NCBI GenBank assembly: GCA_934617425.1
Contig: CAKTUD010000008.1
Location: forward strand, 1-64,000
Reading direction: 5' to 3'
Length of the DNA: 64,000 nucleotides
DNA from: an uncultured Eggerthellaceae bacterium
GTDB taxonomy: Bacteria; Actinomycetota; Coriobacteriia; Coriobacteriales; Eggerthellaceae
Both the position numbers and the translations under genes were made by a program. How positions within the stretch are numbered: position 1 is the first letter of the stretch; the number at the start of each line of letters is the position of its first letter. Below are positions 34,710 to 44,652 of the stretch, one piece after another. A model generated the notes under the pieces. That model was not told the origin of the DNA, searched no databases, and saw only the letters and a program-made list of their open reading frames with translations.

Positions 34710-36248
34710 CTATTCGGCAGAAAGCGCTTGAGCGCGCTTGGCAACCAGGTGCTTGAAAACATCGCCGCGCTCTTCAAACGACCTGAATTCGTCGAACGAC
34801 GCGCATGCAGGGGAAAGCAATACGACATCACCTTCGTGCGCCACGCTAAGAGCGGCATCAAGCGCATCTTCCATATGGTTTCCGGAGAGCACGCGGAAAT
34901 CTGCCGGTGCCTCGTCCGCCAAATTGCCAAACGCGCGCTCGAAACGCTCGCCCGCCGCACCGAAGCAAACCACGGCGCGCGCATGCTTGTGCGCCTCGCG
35001 CACAAGATCGGAAAGATCGGTTCCCTTGTCGTCGCCGCCAAGCAAGACGATAGGGCAAACCGCAGGGAAGGCCGAAAGCGCTTTGAGGGTGGCATCGACG
35101 TTGGTTGCCTTGGAATCGTTGACGCACTGCACGCCGCCCACGGCACCGCATGGCTCGATGCGATGTTCGAGCGGCGAGAATTCCTTTAAAGCAGCGCGGA
35201 TATCCTCATCGGATACGCCCAGCACCACCGCGGCAACAGAAGCCGCCAGCGCATTGGAGGCGTTATGCAAACCGTGTATCTTCAATTCGTCAACGCGGCA
35301 AAGGGCATGCTCGACACCATCGAAGGCAACGCGCAGCACGTTGTCGGAGCCGATAAAAGCGGCGTTTTTCGCACCGCAGACGGCGCGCATGTCGCCATCG
35401 AAACCGCAAGCAGCGCCCATCGGCACGTAGTCGTAACCGCGCACGTCGTCGGAGAGCGCCTTCAACTCGCGCACTTTAGCGCGCACCACGTCGTTTGTCG
35501 CATCGAGCACGGCAACTGCGCCAGGCGTCGATGCCAGATTGGCCATTATCTTAAATTTCGCATCGCGATACGCTTCGAGCGTTTTATGCCAATGTATATG
35601 ATCAGGCGTGATATTCAGGCAAATCGCCACATTGGGCGCAAAAAGACTGGTGGAAGCAAGCTGATACGAAGAAACCTCGGCAACGTAGACATCGGTTTCG
35701 CCGGCGGCAACGGCCGCAAGGCACGATTCGCCGATATTGCCCACGGCAGATGCGCGCAAACCAGCGGATTTCAAGATAGATGAGCAGCATGCCGTGGTGG
35801 TGGTTTTGCCGTTGGTGCCGGTGATGGCAATCCAACGCGCATCGAAAGAGCTTTCGCGCCAGGCAAATTCAACTTCGCTTATAACCTCGTCGGCACAACC
35901 GAGCGCATCCTGATACAAATCGGCCCAATACGGAATGCCCGGGCTTGCGATGCATAAGTCGAAACGCCCACCAATTGCAGAAGAAAGCGCGGGCACGGCG
36001 GCATCGCCGAACTCGCAAGCAAACCCATTGCCAGCTTTAGCCGCAAGCGATTCGACAAACTGCACCGACGCATCGTTTCGCGCACCGCCGGCAATGCACA
36101 AAGCGCTCACTCGGTCGCCCAGCAGATCGGCGCAATAACTTGCCGCGATCCTGCCCGATTTTCCCAGACCTAAAATCAGCACGCTCCCCAACTGCTTGAG
36201 AGCGTGCTTTTTCCCGGAGATTAACGCGCTATCCGCCACTTGAATCAC
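34710..36248 (-). CDS. murD: UDP-N-acetylmuramoyl-L-alanine--D-glutamate ligase
   Basis: A 512-residue Mur ligase with the ATP loop I-T-G-T-N-G-K-T-T-T-T-A, the carbamate/UDP features N-I-T-P-D-H-I-H-W-H and N-D-S-K-A-T-N-V-D-A-T. It is longer than typical MurD (about 440-450) through insertions in the central and C-terminal parts. It starts with GTG and no strong ribosome-binding site. The 79-base gap to mraY is the largest between mraY and mraZ-side genes, so partial uncoupling here is possible. Confidence 0.94.
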   Translation of the reverse strand: MIQVADSALISGKKHALKQLGSVLILGLGKSGRIAASYCADLLGDRVSALCIAGGARNDASVQFVESLAAKAGNGFACEFGDAAVPALSSAIGGRFDLCIASPGIPYWADLYQDALGCADEVISEVEFAWRESSFDARWIAITGTNGKTTTTACCSSILKSAGLRASAVGNIGESCLAAVAAGETDVYVAEVSSYQLASTSLFAPNVAICLNITPDHIHWHKTLEAYRDAKFKIMANLASTPGAVAVLDATNDVVRAKVRELKALSDDVRGYDYVPMGAACGFDGDMRAVCGAKNAAFIGSDNVLRVAFDGVEHALCRVDELKIHGLHNASNALAASVAAVVLGVSDEDIRAALKEFSPLEHRIEPCGAVGGVQCVNDSKATNVDATLKALSAFPAVCPIVLLGGDDKGTDLSDLVREAHKHARAVVCFGAAGERFERAFGNLADEAPADFRVLSGNHMEDALDAALSVAHEGDVVLLSPACASFDEFRSFEERGDVFKHLVAKRAQALSAE

Positions 36249-36327
36249 AAACCCGTCTTTTACTTCGATTAAATGCTTCTTTTAAGATCGGTTCACATTA
36301 TGCCGCGTTTTGCATGTCAGGTTATCT

Positions 36328-37377
36328 TTAAGCCATGCCCATCATCGAGTTGGCAAAATAGATCGAAAAACCGATGGCCGCGAAAACACCCGAGACGATC
36401 CAGAAACGGATAACCACCTTGGTCTCGCTCCATCCCTTCTTCTCGAAATGATGATGAAGCGGCGCCATAAGGAACACGCGCTTTCGCGTGCGCTTGTAGT
36501 GAAATACTTGGATCATCACGGAAAGAGCCTCGACGACGAACAGGCCGCCGATGATGATGATCAGGAACTCCGTCTTGGTGACGACCGCCAAACAGCCAAG
36601 CGCCATGCCCAGCGCAAGCGAGCCGGTATCGCCCATGAAGATCTCGGCAGGATAGGAGTTGAACCACAAAAACCCAATGCAGGCGCCAGCTACCGCAGCA
36701 GCCAAAATCGCAGGCTCGAGTAGGTCGGAACGATAAGCGATAGCGGCCATGACCACCATGACCACAAGCACCGTGCCCGCCGCCAAGCCGTCGAGGCCGT
36801 CGGTGAGGTTTACGGCATTGCATAGCCCAACGAGTAAAACGTTAACGAACACCAGGTAGATCCAGGGGATAACGAAGCCGCCGGATATAGGAAGCACCGT
36901 AGTGAGCACGCCCATGTCGATCGTGCAAACGAAAGGAATCTCGACCGTAGGCGCAACGCCGAGATAATTGACGGCCAAAAGGCAAAACACCGTTGCCACG
37001 ATGAACTGCGCGACGAGCTTTTGCTTGGGGGTCAAACCAAGCGAGCGCCCATGCATGATCGAAGAGCTGTCGTCCACCAAGCCGATGATGCCCGTGATGA
37101 AGATCGCCGCCAAAAGCCCGAAGGTCTCGGGCGTGAAATAGCCCACCAGCAAGATGGTGAGCACCATGGCGATGAGCATCACCACGCCGCCCATAGTTGG
37201 CGTGCCCTGCTTTACCAAATGGGTTTGAGGGCCATCGTCACGCACCTGCTGGCCAAGATGCTCTTTTTTAAGAAAACGAATCCAGGCAGGCATGAACGCA
37301 ACCGTGAGCACGATAGCGACGAAGACCGCCAAAAAAACGAGGAATGTAGGATACCGAGAGCACAATGCTGAAAGCAT
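36328..37377 (-). CDS. mraY: Phospho-MurNAc-pentapeptide transferase (MraY)
   Basis: A 349-residue integral membrane enzyme with about ten segments that transfers phospho-MurNAc-pentapeptide to undecaprenyl phosphate, making lipid I. It shows G-T-P-T-M-G-G, the catalytic D-D region (I-G-L-V-D-D), N-L-T-D-G-L-D-G-L-A and the P-L-H-H-H-F-E-K-K-G-W loop. Only two bases separate its start from the murF stop. Confidence 0.97.
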   Translation of the reverse strand: MLSALCSRYPTFLVFLAVFVAIVLTVAFMPAWIRFLKKEHLGQQVRDDGPQTHLVKQGTPTMGGVVMLIAMVLTILLVGYFTPETFGLLAAIFITGIIGLVDDSSSIMHGRSLGLTPKQKLVAQFIVATVFCLLAVNYLGVAPTVEIPFVCTIDMGVLTTVLPISGGFVIPWIYLVFVNVLLVGLCNAVNLTDGLDGLAAGTVLVVMVVMAAIAYRSDLLEPAILAAAVAGACIGFLWFNSYPAEIFMGDTGSLALGMALGCLAVVTKTEFLIIIIGGLFVVEALSVMIQVFHYKRTRKRVFLMAPLHHHFEKKGWSETKVVIRFWIVSGVFAAIGFSIYFANSMMGMA

Positions 37378-37379
37378 AT

Positions 37380-38921
37380 TTAATCAACCAATCCTTTGAC
37401 GATGCGGTCGAACTCCATGAAATGCGACGCCTTGACCAGCACCGCATCACCCGAACGAACAAACGACGCAACATAAGCCAACGCATCGTCGGCAGAATCG
37501 AGCTTCACCACATGAGAGGCATTCATGCCATTTGCGATAGCGGCATCGGCCAAGGCAAGCGAAAGCTCGCCCACGCAAACAAGCAGATCGAGATCGCTCT
37601 GCGCAGCGATGGCGCCCACGCGGCGATGGCAATCGTCGGCAAAACGACCAAGCTCACCCATGTCGCCCAAAACCGCGATGCGCCTGCCCGCAACGGCAAG
37701 CGCACGAAACGTCGCAAGCGATGCGCGCATCGAGTCGGGGTTTGCGTTGTACGAATCGTCGATGACGACGACGCCGGCAGGGATGGAAATCTCCGCATCG
37801 CCCAGCTGCAACACATGATCAACGCTCTGGCGAATGTCCTGCCTGCCTGGCTCGGGCTTCGCTTGCGCCAGCGCAGCGGCACATTGCGCAAGGCTCATGC
37901 CGCTGGCATAGCCAACAGCGGCAGCAGCGCAAGCGTTCGAAACGTTGTGAATGCCGCGCAGCTCAAGTTTGCAAGGCACGCTTGCAAAACGGGGATCGCC
38001 GCCAAGCCCGCGCTGACCGAAACCGCGAGCGCACAGCGTGAAACTCGAACGCCCCAGTTCATCGAGATGGATGTCGCGCGCCCATACAAAGGGCAAGTCG
38101 CGATCGTCAAACGAAAATGCCTCCACGTGCTGGTCGGCCTCAAAAGAACCGTCGTAGCAAACAAGACCGACATTTCTTCCCGTCAAATCAGCCGAATCGC
38201 AAATGAACTTCGCGAAATCGTCGGCGATGTTCAGGAAAGCGACGCCGGTATCTTTCGGCAGAGACGCGAAAAGCTCGGCTTTCGCACGAGCGATGTTCTC
38301 GCGGCTGCCCAAAAGCTCGATGTGGCTTTCGCCCACATTGGTAAGCAAACCCCACTCGGGCTTTACATATTCGCAAAGTGCGTCGAGCTGATGCAACCCG
38401 CGCATCCCCATCTCGACGACCACCGATTGCGTGTCGACGCTTGCATTGAGCAGCGTCTTCGGCACGCCGAGTTCGTTGTTCTGGTTACCGGCGGTTGCCA
38501 CAACCGAACCGCAAGCGCCCAAAACCTCGCGCATAAGGTTTTTAGTGGTCGTCTTTCCCGTCGACCCAGAAAGAGCGATGACGCGGCCTTGCAAGCGCTT
38601 GCGCCATGCGCGCGCCAAATGGACGATAGCTGCCTGGGCGTCTTCAACGGCGATCACTGCTGCGCCCATCTTGCGCGCAGCAGCATGCGCGGCTTCGTCG
38701 ACATCATGCGACACAAGAGCGCATACAGCGCCGGCATCTATCGCCTGCGCCACGAAATCGTGTCCGTCAACGCGCTCGCCCGCAAGCGCCAGATACACAT
38801 TGCCCGGTTGCACCTCGCGAGAATCCCAGGTTATGCCCTGCGCAATCTCGGCAGAGTCGGCAGGCTGCACGATATAAGAGCCGCGCACCGCCTCGAAAAT
38901 CTCTTGAATGCTCAAACGCAT
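37380..38921 (-). CDS. murF: UDP-MurNAc-tripeptide--D-alanyl-D-alanine ligase
   Basis: A 513-residue Mur ligase that adds D-Ala-D-Ala. It contains the ATP loop A-L-S-G-S-T-G-K-T-T-T-K-N, G-N-Q-N-N-E-L-G-V-P and V-V-E-M-G-M-R-G, all typical for MurF, and D-D-S-Y-N-A-N-P-D-S in the C-terminal domain. It starts eight bases after murE, within whose end lies GAGGAG. Confidence 0.96.
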   Translation of the reverse strand: MRLSIQEIFEAVRGSYIVQPADSAEIAQGITWDSREVQPGNVYLALAGERVDGHDFVAQAIDAGAVCALVSHDVDEAAHAAARKMGAAVIAVEDAQAAIVHLARAWRKRLQGRVIALSGSTGKTTTKNLMREVLGACGSVVATAGNQNNELGVPKTLLNASVDTQSVVVEMGMRGLHQLDALCEYVKPEWGLLTNVGESHIELLGSRENIARAKAELFASLPKDTGVAFLNIADDFAKFICDSADLTGRNVGLVCYDGSFEADQHVEAFSFDDRDLPFVWARDIHLDELGRSSFTLCARGFGQRGLGGDPRFASVPCKLELRGIHNVSNACAAAAVGYASGMSLAQCAAALAQAKPEPGRQDIRQSVDHVLQLGDAEISIPAGVVVIDDSYNANPDSMRASLATFRALAVAGRRIAVLGDMGELGRFADDCHRRVGAIAAQSDLDLLVCVGELSLALADAAIANGMNASHVVKLDSADDALAYVASFVRSGDAVLVKASHFMEFDRIVKGLVD

Positions 38922-38929
38922 AGAAAAAA

Positions 38930-40432
38930 TTACTCCTCGGTTTGCGTCGCAGAGCCATCGAAAGCGCGCTCGAGTTCCTCGGCCGCGACAACGCGATCGT
39001 CAAACGAAAGCACCTTGTCACCCACCAGCTGATAATCTTCGTGTCCCTTGCCGGCGATGAGAATACTGTCGCCCGGATTCGCATGCGCTATAGCACACGC
39101 AATGGCCAAACGACGATCGGGCTGCACTTCGTAATGGTCGCTGCCCTCGCCCATGCCGGAAACGATGTCATCGATGATAGCCATCGGGTCTTCGGTGCGC
39201 GGGTTGTCAGACGTCACCACCACGTAGTCGGCCGCAAGGGATGCGCGTCCCATGATCGAGCGCTTGGTGGCATCGCGATCACCGCCGCAGCCGAACACCA
39301 CGATGGTGCGACCCTTGGTTATATGCTGGATGGAATGAAGCGCCTTTTGCAGCGCATCGGGCGTATGGGCATAATCGACGAACACCGAAACACCGCCCGT
39401 GTGCGCGGTGGAGATGCGCTCCAAGCGCCCCGGAACCTGCGGCGCTTCCTCAAGCGCCGCGACGATTCCTTCACGCGAGAAGCCCAACTGAAGGCCGATG
39501 GCAAAGGCGGTCATGACGTTCGATACGTTGAAACGACCCACCAGCGGGTAATCGAATTTGACGTGCGAGCCGCGAACATCAAGCTCGACCGTGGTATGCG
39601 TAGGCTCGTAATCAACGCTTACCGGATGAATCTGCGCCGCAGGATCGAAACCAACCGAGATGATATTGTCGTCGGCTGCGCTGCAACGGCGAAGAAGCTC
39701 TTTGCCCCATTTGTCGTCGATGCTGATGACGCGCTTCGCCGGATAGTCGGCAGAGAACAAACGCGCCTTGGCTTCGAAATACGCCTCGAACGTATGGTGG
39801 TAGTCCAGGTGGTCTTGGGTAAGATTAGTGAATGCCGTCACGGCAAACGTCGTGCCCCACGTGCGCAAAAGGTCAAGCGCATGACTCGAAACCTCCATGG
39901 CGACGACGTCGACGCGAGCATCGCGCATGTCAGCGAAAATGCCTTGCAAATCGGAGGATTCGGGCGTGGTGTGCTCGGCATGCTGCTTATTACCGGCAAC
40001 GACGATGCCTACCGTCCCGATAACGCCCGTGCGCTTGCCGGCGCGGCTGGCGATGTGCTCGACCAAATAAGTGGTGGTCGTCTTGCCATTGGTGCCGGTG
40101 ATGCCCACCAAGTCGAAATCCTTCGACGGATGGTCGTAATAATTGGCCGCAACCTGCGCCATGGCCTTGCGCGTGTCGGAAACCACGACCTCAGTCACAT
40201 CGGTTGCGTCGGCGAGATACACCTTGCGCTCGGCCACGATCACCTTCGCGCCGTGGTTGATGGCATCTTGCGCAAACGAATGGCCATCCGCTTTCAAGCC
40301 GACGATGCAGAAAAACGCATCACCCGGAGAAACCTTGTCAGAGCGGTACGCCAAGCCCGCCACCTCGTCGTCGGCATTACCGAGAATCGTGCACTCAATG
40401 CCCTCGAATAGCTGGGCAACCGTTTTCGCCAT
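38930..40432 (-). CDS. murE: UDP-MurNAc-L-Ala-D-Glu--meso-diaminopimelate ligase
   Basis: A 500-residue Mur ligase for the third stem residue. It has G-I-T-G-T-N-G-K-T-T-T-T-Y and, in the C-terminal domain, S-D-N-P-R-T-E-D-P. The D-N-P-R tetrapeptide is the recognised signature of meso-diaminopimelate specificity (lysine enzymes carry other residues there), so the wall should be of meso-DAP type. It lies between ftsI and murF. Confidence 0.96.
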   Translation of the reverse strand: MAKTVAQLFEGIECTILGNADDEVAGLAYRSDKVSPGDAFFCIVGLKADGHSFAQDAINHGAKVIVAERKVYLADATDVTEVVVSDTRKAMAQVAANYYDHPSKDFDLVGITGTNGKTTTTYLVEHIASRAGKRTGVIGTVGIVVAGNKQHAEHTTPESSDLQGIFADMRDARVDVVAMEVSSHALDLLRTWGTTFAVTAFTNLTQDHLDYHHTFEAYFEAKARLFSADYPAKRVISIDDKWGKELLRRCSAADDNIISVGFDPAAQIHPVSVDYEPTHTTVELDVRGSHVKFDYPLVGRFNVSNVMTAFAIGLQLGFSREGIVAALEEAPQVPGRLERISTAHTGGVSVFVDYAHTPDALQKALHSIQHITKGRTIVVFGCGGDRDATKRSIMGRASLAADYVVVTSDNPRTEDPMAIIDDIVSGMGEGSDHYEVQPDRRLAIACAIAHANPGDSILIAGKGHEDYQLVGDKVLSFDDRVVAAEELERAFDGSATQTEE

Positions 40433-40467
40433 AAAGACGCACCTCGTTTCGCAAGCCCTTGCGCCGG

Positions 40468-42405
40468 CTACTCGGCCGACGTAGACGTGGACGTGATGTT
40501 GTATCTATCAACAGCGTCTGTCATTATATCGCGAAATATCGGCGTCACCTCGTTATCGCCGATGACCTCGTTTGCGCCCACATAACAGACAAGCTTGCTG
40601 TCGCTGTTGTTGATGAAGCCGCAAAAGCCCAGGTTATAGGTATCGTACTTGTAGCCGCCGTTCTCTTCGTCGTAAACCTCAGCGGTCGAGGTCTTGCCTG
40701 CCACGTCGTAGCCGTCGATACCGGCCATGACGCCCGTTCCCGATTGCACGACGGTCTCCAGCATGCTGTTCATCTCGGGGATAACCTCGGTTTTGTCGAT
40801 TATCTGCTTGGTTTCGTACGTAGGCGTCTCGCCAGTTTCGGGATATTTGATGACGAAATGCGGAGTGCATTCCACACCGCCGTTGACAAGCGACCCGTAG
40901 AAACGCGCGATCTGCAGCGGCGTCACTGAAATGCCCTGGCCAAAGGATACGTTGTAGCCGACAACGCGGGACCAGTTGTCGAAATCGACCAGATAACCCA
41001 GCTGCTCGCCCGGGAAATCGACTCCGGTAAGCGTATGGAGGTCATATTTCAGGATATGGTCGTAGAGCTTGTCGAAGCCCATGTTCTCAACGGCGAGCGA
41101 GATGCCGACGTTGGACGAATACTGCATGACCTGGCGAAGCGAGTACGTCGTGTCGTCGCGCGCATGGGCGTCGGAAATATGGTAGCCATCGGCAACCAGC
41201 TCCGACGGGCAGAAGAGCGTGTCTTCGGGGCCCATGGTGCCTTCTTCGAGAATCGACATCGCCGAAACCGTCTTGAACACCGAACCGGGTTCGAGCAGGC
41301 TCGATATAGCCTTCACCTGCATGGATCCCTCTTTTACCTCGGAACGGTCGGCCGGATTGAAATAAGGATAGCTTGCGCAAGCGTAAATCTCGCCCGTGCC
41401 GCCGTCCATCACCACGGCGCTGCCGCCCTCGACGCCCATGCGCTCAAGGCGATCTTTGAGTGCCGTTTCCACTACCTGCTGAAATTCGATATCGACGGAA
41501 ATGACGATATCCTGCCCGTCTTGCGCGGGGGTCGATTCGTGCACGCCGCCGGGGATCGGGGTGCCGTCGGCGCCGATCTCGGCCTCGTAGTAGCCGGGAG
41601 TGCCAGAAAGCGTTTCGTTGTACCAGTATTCCAAACCGGAGATGCCAGTGTAGTATTCGCGATTCGCCTCGGTATCGACTTCGGTGTTGGTTGCGCCCAC
41701 AAGCTGGCCGCCCACCTCGCCGTAGGGATATTCGCGACGCGTGTCGGAAAGGAAATAGATTCCTGGCAAGGCAAGCTCTTTAAGTTTTGCCGCCTTGTCG
41801 GTGTCGGCCTTGCGCTTCACATAGGAGAAGGTCGACTTTTCGGCGGAAAGCTGGTCGACGTAATCTTTGTACGTGCCGCCAAGACAGCTTGCTATCTGCG
41901 CGGCCTCGGCGGTGGGGTCGGTCACTTCGGATGGGTTGCAATAAACCGTGGTCGCATCTACCGAAATGGCCAAGATCTTGCCGTTGCGGTCGTAAATGGT
42001 GCCGCGCCGGGGCTCAACCGTAAGGCCCACCGTATGCGACTTCTGCGCTGCTTCGGAATATTCTTTTTGAACGATGACATCAAGGTATATGAGACGCCCG
42101 AGGAAAAGCAAAGCGATGGCAAGGAAGAAGACGATGGGCACAGCGGTGCGGCCCGAGCCGCGCACTACAAGAGAGCCTGCGCTAGAACCTACGCCGCCCG
42201 AAGAGCTCGCCTTGCGCGAACGATCCTTATCGCGGGCATGCGCCTTGCTCGCCTTGTCCGTGCGTTCGCCCGCATGGCGCCTGTCAGCGCGATCGTCGCC
42301 GAAGGCGCGCCTATCGCGCGTGCGCCCTTCCTGAGACGATTTGCCGGCATCGCCTTTTGCGCGCGTAGTGCGGCCAAAATCGCTGCCTCTATTGCGCGAA
42401 GACAT
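40468..42405 (-). CDS. ftsI: Septal transpeptidase FtsI/PBP2-type
   Basis: A 645-residue class B penicillin-binding protein. An unusually long, strongly basic Arg/Lys/Ser-rich cytoplasmic tail (1-85) precedes one membrane anchor (about 88-108), a PBP dimerisation domain (about 125-285) and the transpeptidase domain. The active-site Ser375 is in S-V-F-K, the second motif is S-S-N (430-432), and the third appears as K-T-S in A-G-K-T-S-T-A-E. It works with FtsW to cross-link septal peptidoglycan. Two bases separate it from ftsL. Confidence 0.95.
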   Translation of the reverse strand: MSSRNRGSDFGRTTRAKGDAGKSSQEGRTRDRRAFGDDRADRRHAGERTDKASKAHARDKDRSRKASSSGGVGSSAGSLVVRGSGRTAVPIVFFLAIALLFLGRLIYLDVIVQKEYSEAAQKSHTVGLTVEPRRGTIYDRNGKILAISVDATTVYCNPSEVTDPTAEAAQIASCLGGTYKDYVDQLSAEKSTFSYVKRKADTDKAAKLKELALPGIYFLSDTRREYPYGEVGGQLVGATNTEVDTEANREYYTGISGLEYWYNETLSGTPGYYEAEIGADGTPIPGGVHESTPAQDGQDIVISVDIEFQQVVETALKDRLERMGVEGGSAVVMDGGTGEIYACASYPYFNPADRSEVKEGSMQVKAISSLLEPGSVFKTVSAMSILEEGTMGPEDTLFCPSELVADGYHISDAHARDDTTYSLRQVMQYSSNVGISLAVENMGFDKLYDHILKYDLHTLTGVDFPGEQLGYLVDFDNWSRVVGYNVSFGQGISVTPLQIARFYGSLVNGGVECTPHFVIKYPETGETPTYETKQIIDKTEVIPEMNSMLETVVQSGTGVMAGIDGYDVAGKTSTAEVYDEENGGYKYDTYNLGFCGFINNSDSKLVCYVGANEVIGDNEVTPIFRDIMTDAVDRYNITSTSTSAE

Positions 42406-42407
42406 CT

Positions 42408-42878
42408 TTAGCCTTGAATCTCGGCAGCATTTTTGATGCTACCCGAAAGCGACAATGCGCCCGAATCATCGGTTGCCACGATATCTTTTTGAACCGTGAT
42501 GGTGCCTACCTCATAAGGCGCGGACATGCCGAGCTTCTCGGCATGCGCCTTGATGGCGGCAGTGGTCGAAAGCGCGGAGTTTTGCACCTCGAGTGTGGTG
42601 GAATTCGATTTGATGCTGTCCATCGAACTCTCGATGGCGCTGGAATCGGCGAGCACGACGCTCGTCGCCGACTTCAAAGTTATCTGAGCGAAACACACCA
42701 CGGCCGCTATCACCATCACCGCAATAGCGAGTTTGACGATAAGGCCGGTGGTGACGCCTTTTTCCTTAGGCTCGGCGCCGGTTCGCGTACCGGGGACAAC
42801 ACGCACGTCGGGGCGGCTTTGGCGACGAGCAGTACGCTCGGGGTGGGCATTCATGCGATATGCCGCTTCTGCTGCCAT
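42408..42878 (-). CDS. ftsL: FtsL-like cell division protein
   Basis: A 156-residue protein with a basic cytoplasmic part, one membrane segment (about 48-70) and an extracytoplasmic coiled-coil region (about 75-125). Sequence similarity to FtsL is low, as is normal for the family; identity rests on size, topology and position between rsmH and ftsI. FtsL joins FtsQ and FtsB to activate FtsW-FtsI. AGGAGG lies five bases before the ATG. There is an 88-base gap to rsmH. Confidence 0.85.
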   Translation of the reverse strand: MAAEAAYRMNAHPERTARRQSRPDVRVVPGTRTGAEPKEKGVTTGLIVKLAIAVMVIAAVVCFAQITLKSATSVVLADSSAIESSMDSIKSNSTTLEVQNSALSTTAAIKAHAEKLGMSAPYEVGTITVQKDIVATDDSGALSLSGSIKNAAEIQG

Positions 42879-42966
42879 TGCCGCCTCCTTTTCTTTGTTT
42901 TAGCTGCGTTTACATGCGGTTGCTATGGTTGTTATGTTCTGTTCTATTTTGCTCTAGCCTGTTCTA

Positions 42967-43923
42967 CTAAAGCTTACGTGCCACGCGAAGCTTGGCGCTG
43001 CGGGCACGCGGGTTGCGCTCGATCTCGTCAGGCGTGGGAACTATCGGCTTGCGCGTGACCACTTCGAGTATCGGCTTTTTCCCGCACATGCAAACAGGCA
43101 GATCAGGCGGGCAGGTGCATCTGTCCGCAAACTTGTTGAACGCTTCCTTCACAATACGATCCTCGAGCGAGTGATACGAGATCACCAGCAGATGGCCGCC
43201 TGGATTAAGCCAGCGCACCGCGGCGTCAAGACCACGCTTGAGCACGGTAAGCTCCGAGTTGACTTCGATCCGAAGCGCCTGGAAGGTTCGCTTTGCAGGA
43301 TGCCCGCCCTTACGGCGAGCCGATGCGGGGATCGCCGCTTTCACGATATCGACGAGTTGCGCGCTGGTGTCGATCGATTCGTGCTCGCGCGCCGCCACGA
43401 TGAAGTCGGCAATGCGCGATGCCCATCTCTCGTCCGAGTTAGCGCGGATTATCCGAGTGAGATCTGCTGCGTTGTAGGTGTTCACGATCTCTTTTGCGGT
43501 TAAGGTTTGTTTACCCGGATCCATCCGCATGTCAAGAGGGCCGTCTTCTTTAAAGGAGAAGCCGCGGGATGCCAAATCGATTTGCGGCGACGAAACGCCC
43601 AGGTCGAACAAGAAAACGTCCACCCCGGGAACTTCCGCCGAGACCAGCAATTCGTCCATATCGCCGAAATTGCCACGCAAAAGCTTGACCTCGGGGCCGT
43701 CTTCGGACGCGATCTTCGCAAGCTTGGCGCCGGCGGCAGCCAGAGCCATCTCGTCTTGATCGATGCCGATAAGCACGCCTTGCGGGCCAAGCAACTTGGC
43801 AAATTCGGAAGAATGCCCTGCCCCGCCGAGTGTTGCGTCCACGAACGTATGCTGTGTTTGGAGCTTCGATTGTTCGAGGCACTCGGCGAGCAGGACGGGT
43901 ATATGCCGATATTCGTTTGTCAT
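42967..43923 (-). CDS. rsmH: 16S rRNA (cytosine-1402-N4) methyltransferase
   Basis: A 318-residue SAM-dependent methyltransferase modifying C1402 of 16S rRNA. It has H-I-P-V-L-L, D-A-T-L-G-G-A-G-H-S (SAM loop), L-F-D-L-G-V-S-S-P-Q-I-D and Y-H-S-L-E-D-R-I-V-K. A Cys cluster (C-T-C-P-P and C-M-C) near residue 275 is usual in Gram-positive members. The ATG at 43923 follows AGGG at ten bases; a GTG three codons upstream is possible. It begins 15 bases after mraZ. Confidence 0.96.
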   Translation of the reverse strand: MTNEYRHIPVLLAECLEQSKLQTQHTFVDATLGGAGHSSEFAKLLGPQGVLIGIDQDEMALAAAGAKLAKIASEDGPEVKLLRGNFGDMDELLVSAEVPGVDVFLFDLGVSSPQIDLASRGFSFKEDGPLDMRMDPGKQTLTAKEIVNTYNAADLTRIIRANSDERWASRIADFIVAAREHESIDTSAQLVDIVKAAIPASARRKGGHPAKRTFQALRIEVNSELTVLKRGLDAAVRWLNPGGHLLVISYHSLEDRIVKEAFNKFADRCTCPPDLPVCMCGKKPILEVVTRKPIVPTPDEIERNPRARSAKLRVARKL

Positions 43924-43938
43924 TGCACGCACGCCCTA

Positions 43939-44388
43939 CTACCTTGCAACCATTTCGCTGAGATCGATCTCGGCATCCATGGCGTCGTAGCGCTCTGCGT
44001 CCCACACTTCGAAGTAACCCGTGTTGCCAACGATGACGACATCCTTCTCGATGCCCACGGCCTCACGCTGATCCGCAGCGATCATGACGCGGCCGGCGGA
44101 ATCCACCTGCACGTCGCGAGCGCGGCTTTTCAGCTTGCGGCGAAGGGCGACGTGCTTTGCGTTGTTCGAACGATAGCCACCGAAAGAATCCTCGAACAGC
44201 TGGCTTACCCACTGTTCGAACTGGCCGTCGTCAAACACGTAAATGCAGTCGTCTTCGAGGCTGCGCGTTACTACGAGCTCGTCGGAAAGCAGCTTGCGGA
44301 ATTTCGCCGGCAGGGACATGCGGCCTTTAGCATCGATTTTGAAGCGAAACTCGCCGTTAAGATCAACGGTGTGCTTCCCTTCTTCCAT
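43939..44388 (-). CDS. mraZ: MraZ transcriptional repressor of the dcw cluster
   Basis: A 149-residue protein with two AbrB/MraZ folds, each carrying the D-x-x-G-R DNA-binding signature (D-A-K-G-R-M-S-L-P and D-S-A-G-R-V-M-I). MraZ forms ring-shaped oligomers that bind TGGG-type repeats in its own promoter and so control the dcw operon. Matching repeats occur upstream here. It is the first gene of the mraZ-to-murG transcript, with a leader of about 60 bases. Confidence 0.95.
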   Translation of the reverse strand: MEEGKHTVDLNGEFRFKIDAKGRMSLPAKFRKLLSDELVVTRSLEDDCIYVFDDGQFEQWVSQLFEDSFGGYRSNNAKHVALRRKLKSRARDVQVDSAGRVMIAADQREAVGIEKDVVIVGNTGYFEVWDAERYDAMDAEIDLSEMVAR

Positions 44389-44456
44389 GTCTTGGCCCGC
44401 CCTTTCGGCGCTGCGCCTTGCAGGCGCAATCGTTCACTGTCATCCAACGTGCTTGC

Positions 44457-44485
44457 ATTCTATGACAATTTCTCCCACTTCGCAA
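44457..44485 (-). promoter_or_regulatory. mraZ (dcw) promoter
   Basis: Minus-strand TTGCGA (44485-44480) and TAGAAT (44462-44457) are 17 bases apart. A TGGG box lies inside the spacer (44477-44474), where a bound MraZ would block RNA polymerase. The start of transcription is expected near 44450. Confidence 0.7.
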
Positions 44486-44508
44486 CACCACGAAACACTT
44501 CTCTCCCA
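44474..44508 (-). promoter_or_regulatory. Proximal MraZ-type boxes
   Basis: TGGG occurs at 44508-44505 and 44477-44474 (minus strand), 31 bases apart, about three helical turns, with a degenerate TGGT between. The position overlaps the promoter. Confidence 0.5.
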
Positions 44509-44652
44509 ATTCCTACATAGGAAGACAAGCAGGGAAAGAACGGTGCGATTTTGTGTTTTCGCAGGTTGATGCTTGTTTTTCTCTGATCATCGCAAGATTT
44601 TCAAGCAAATGGGAACAAATGATCTGGTGACTCCGACGAGATGACAAATTGT

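Noticed and set aside
37365..39032. A 555-codon plus-strand open frame opposite murF.
   Set aside because: Antisense to a well-supported Mur ligase, with no domain or ribosome-binding site.
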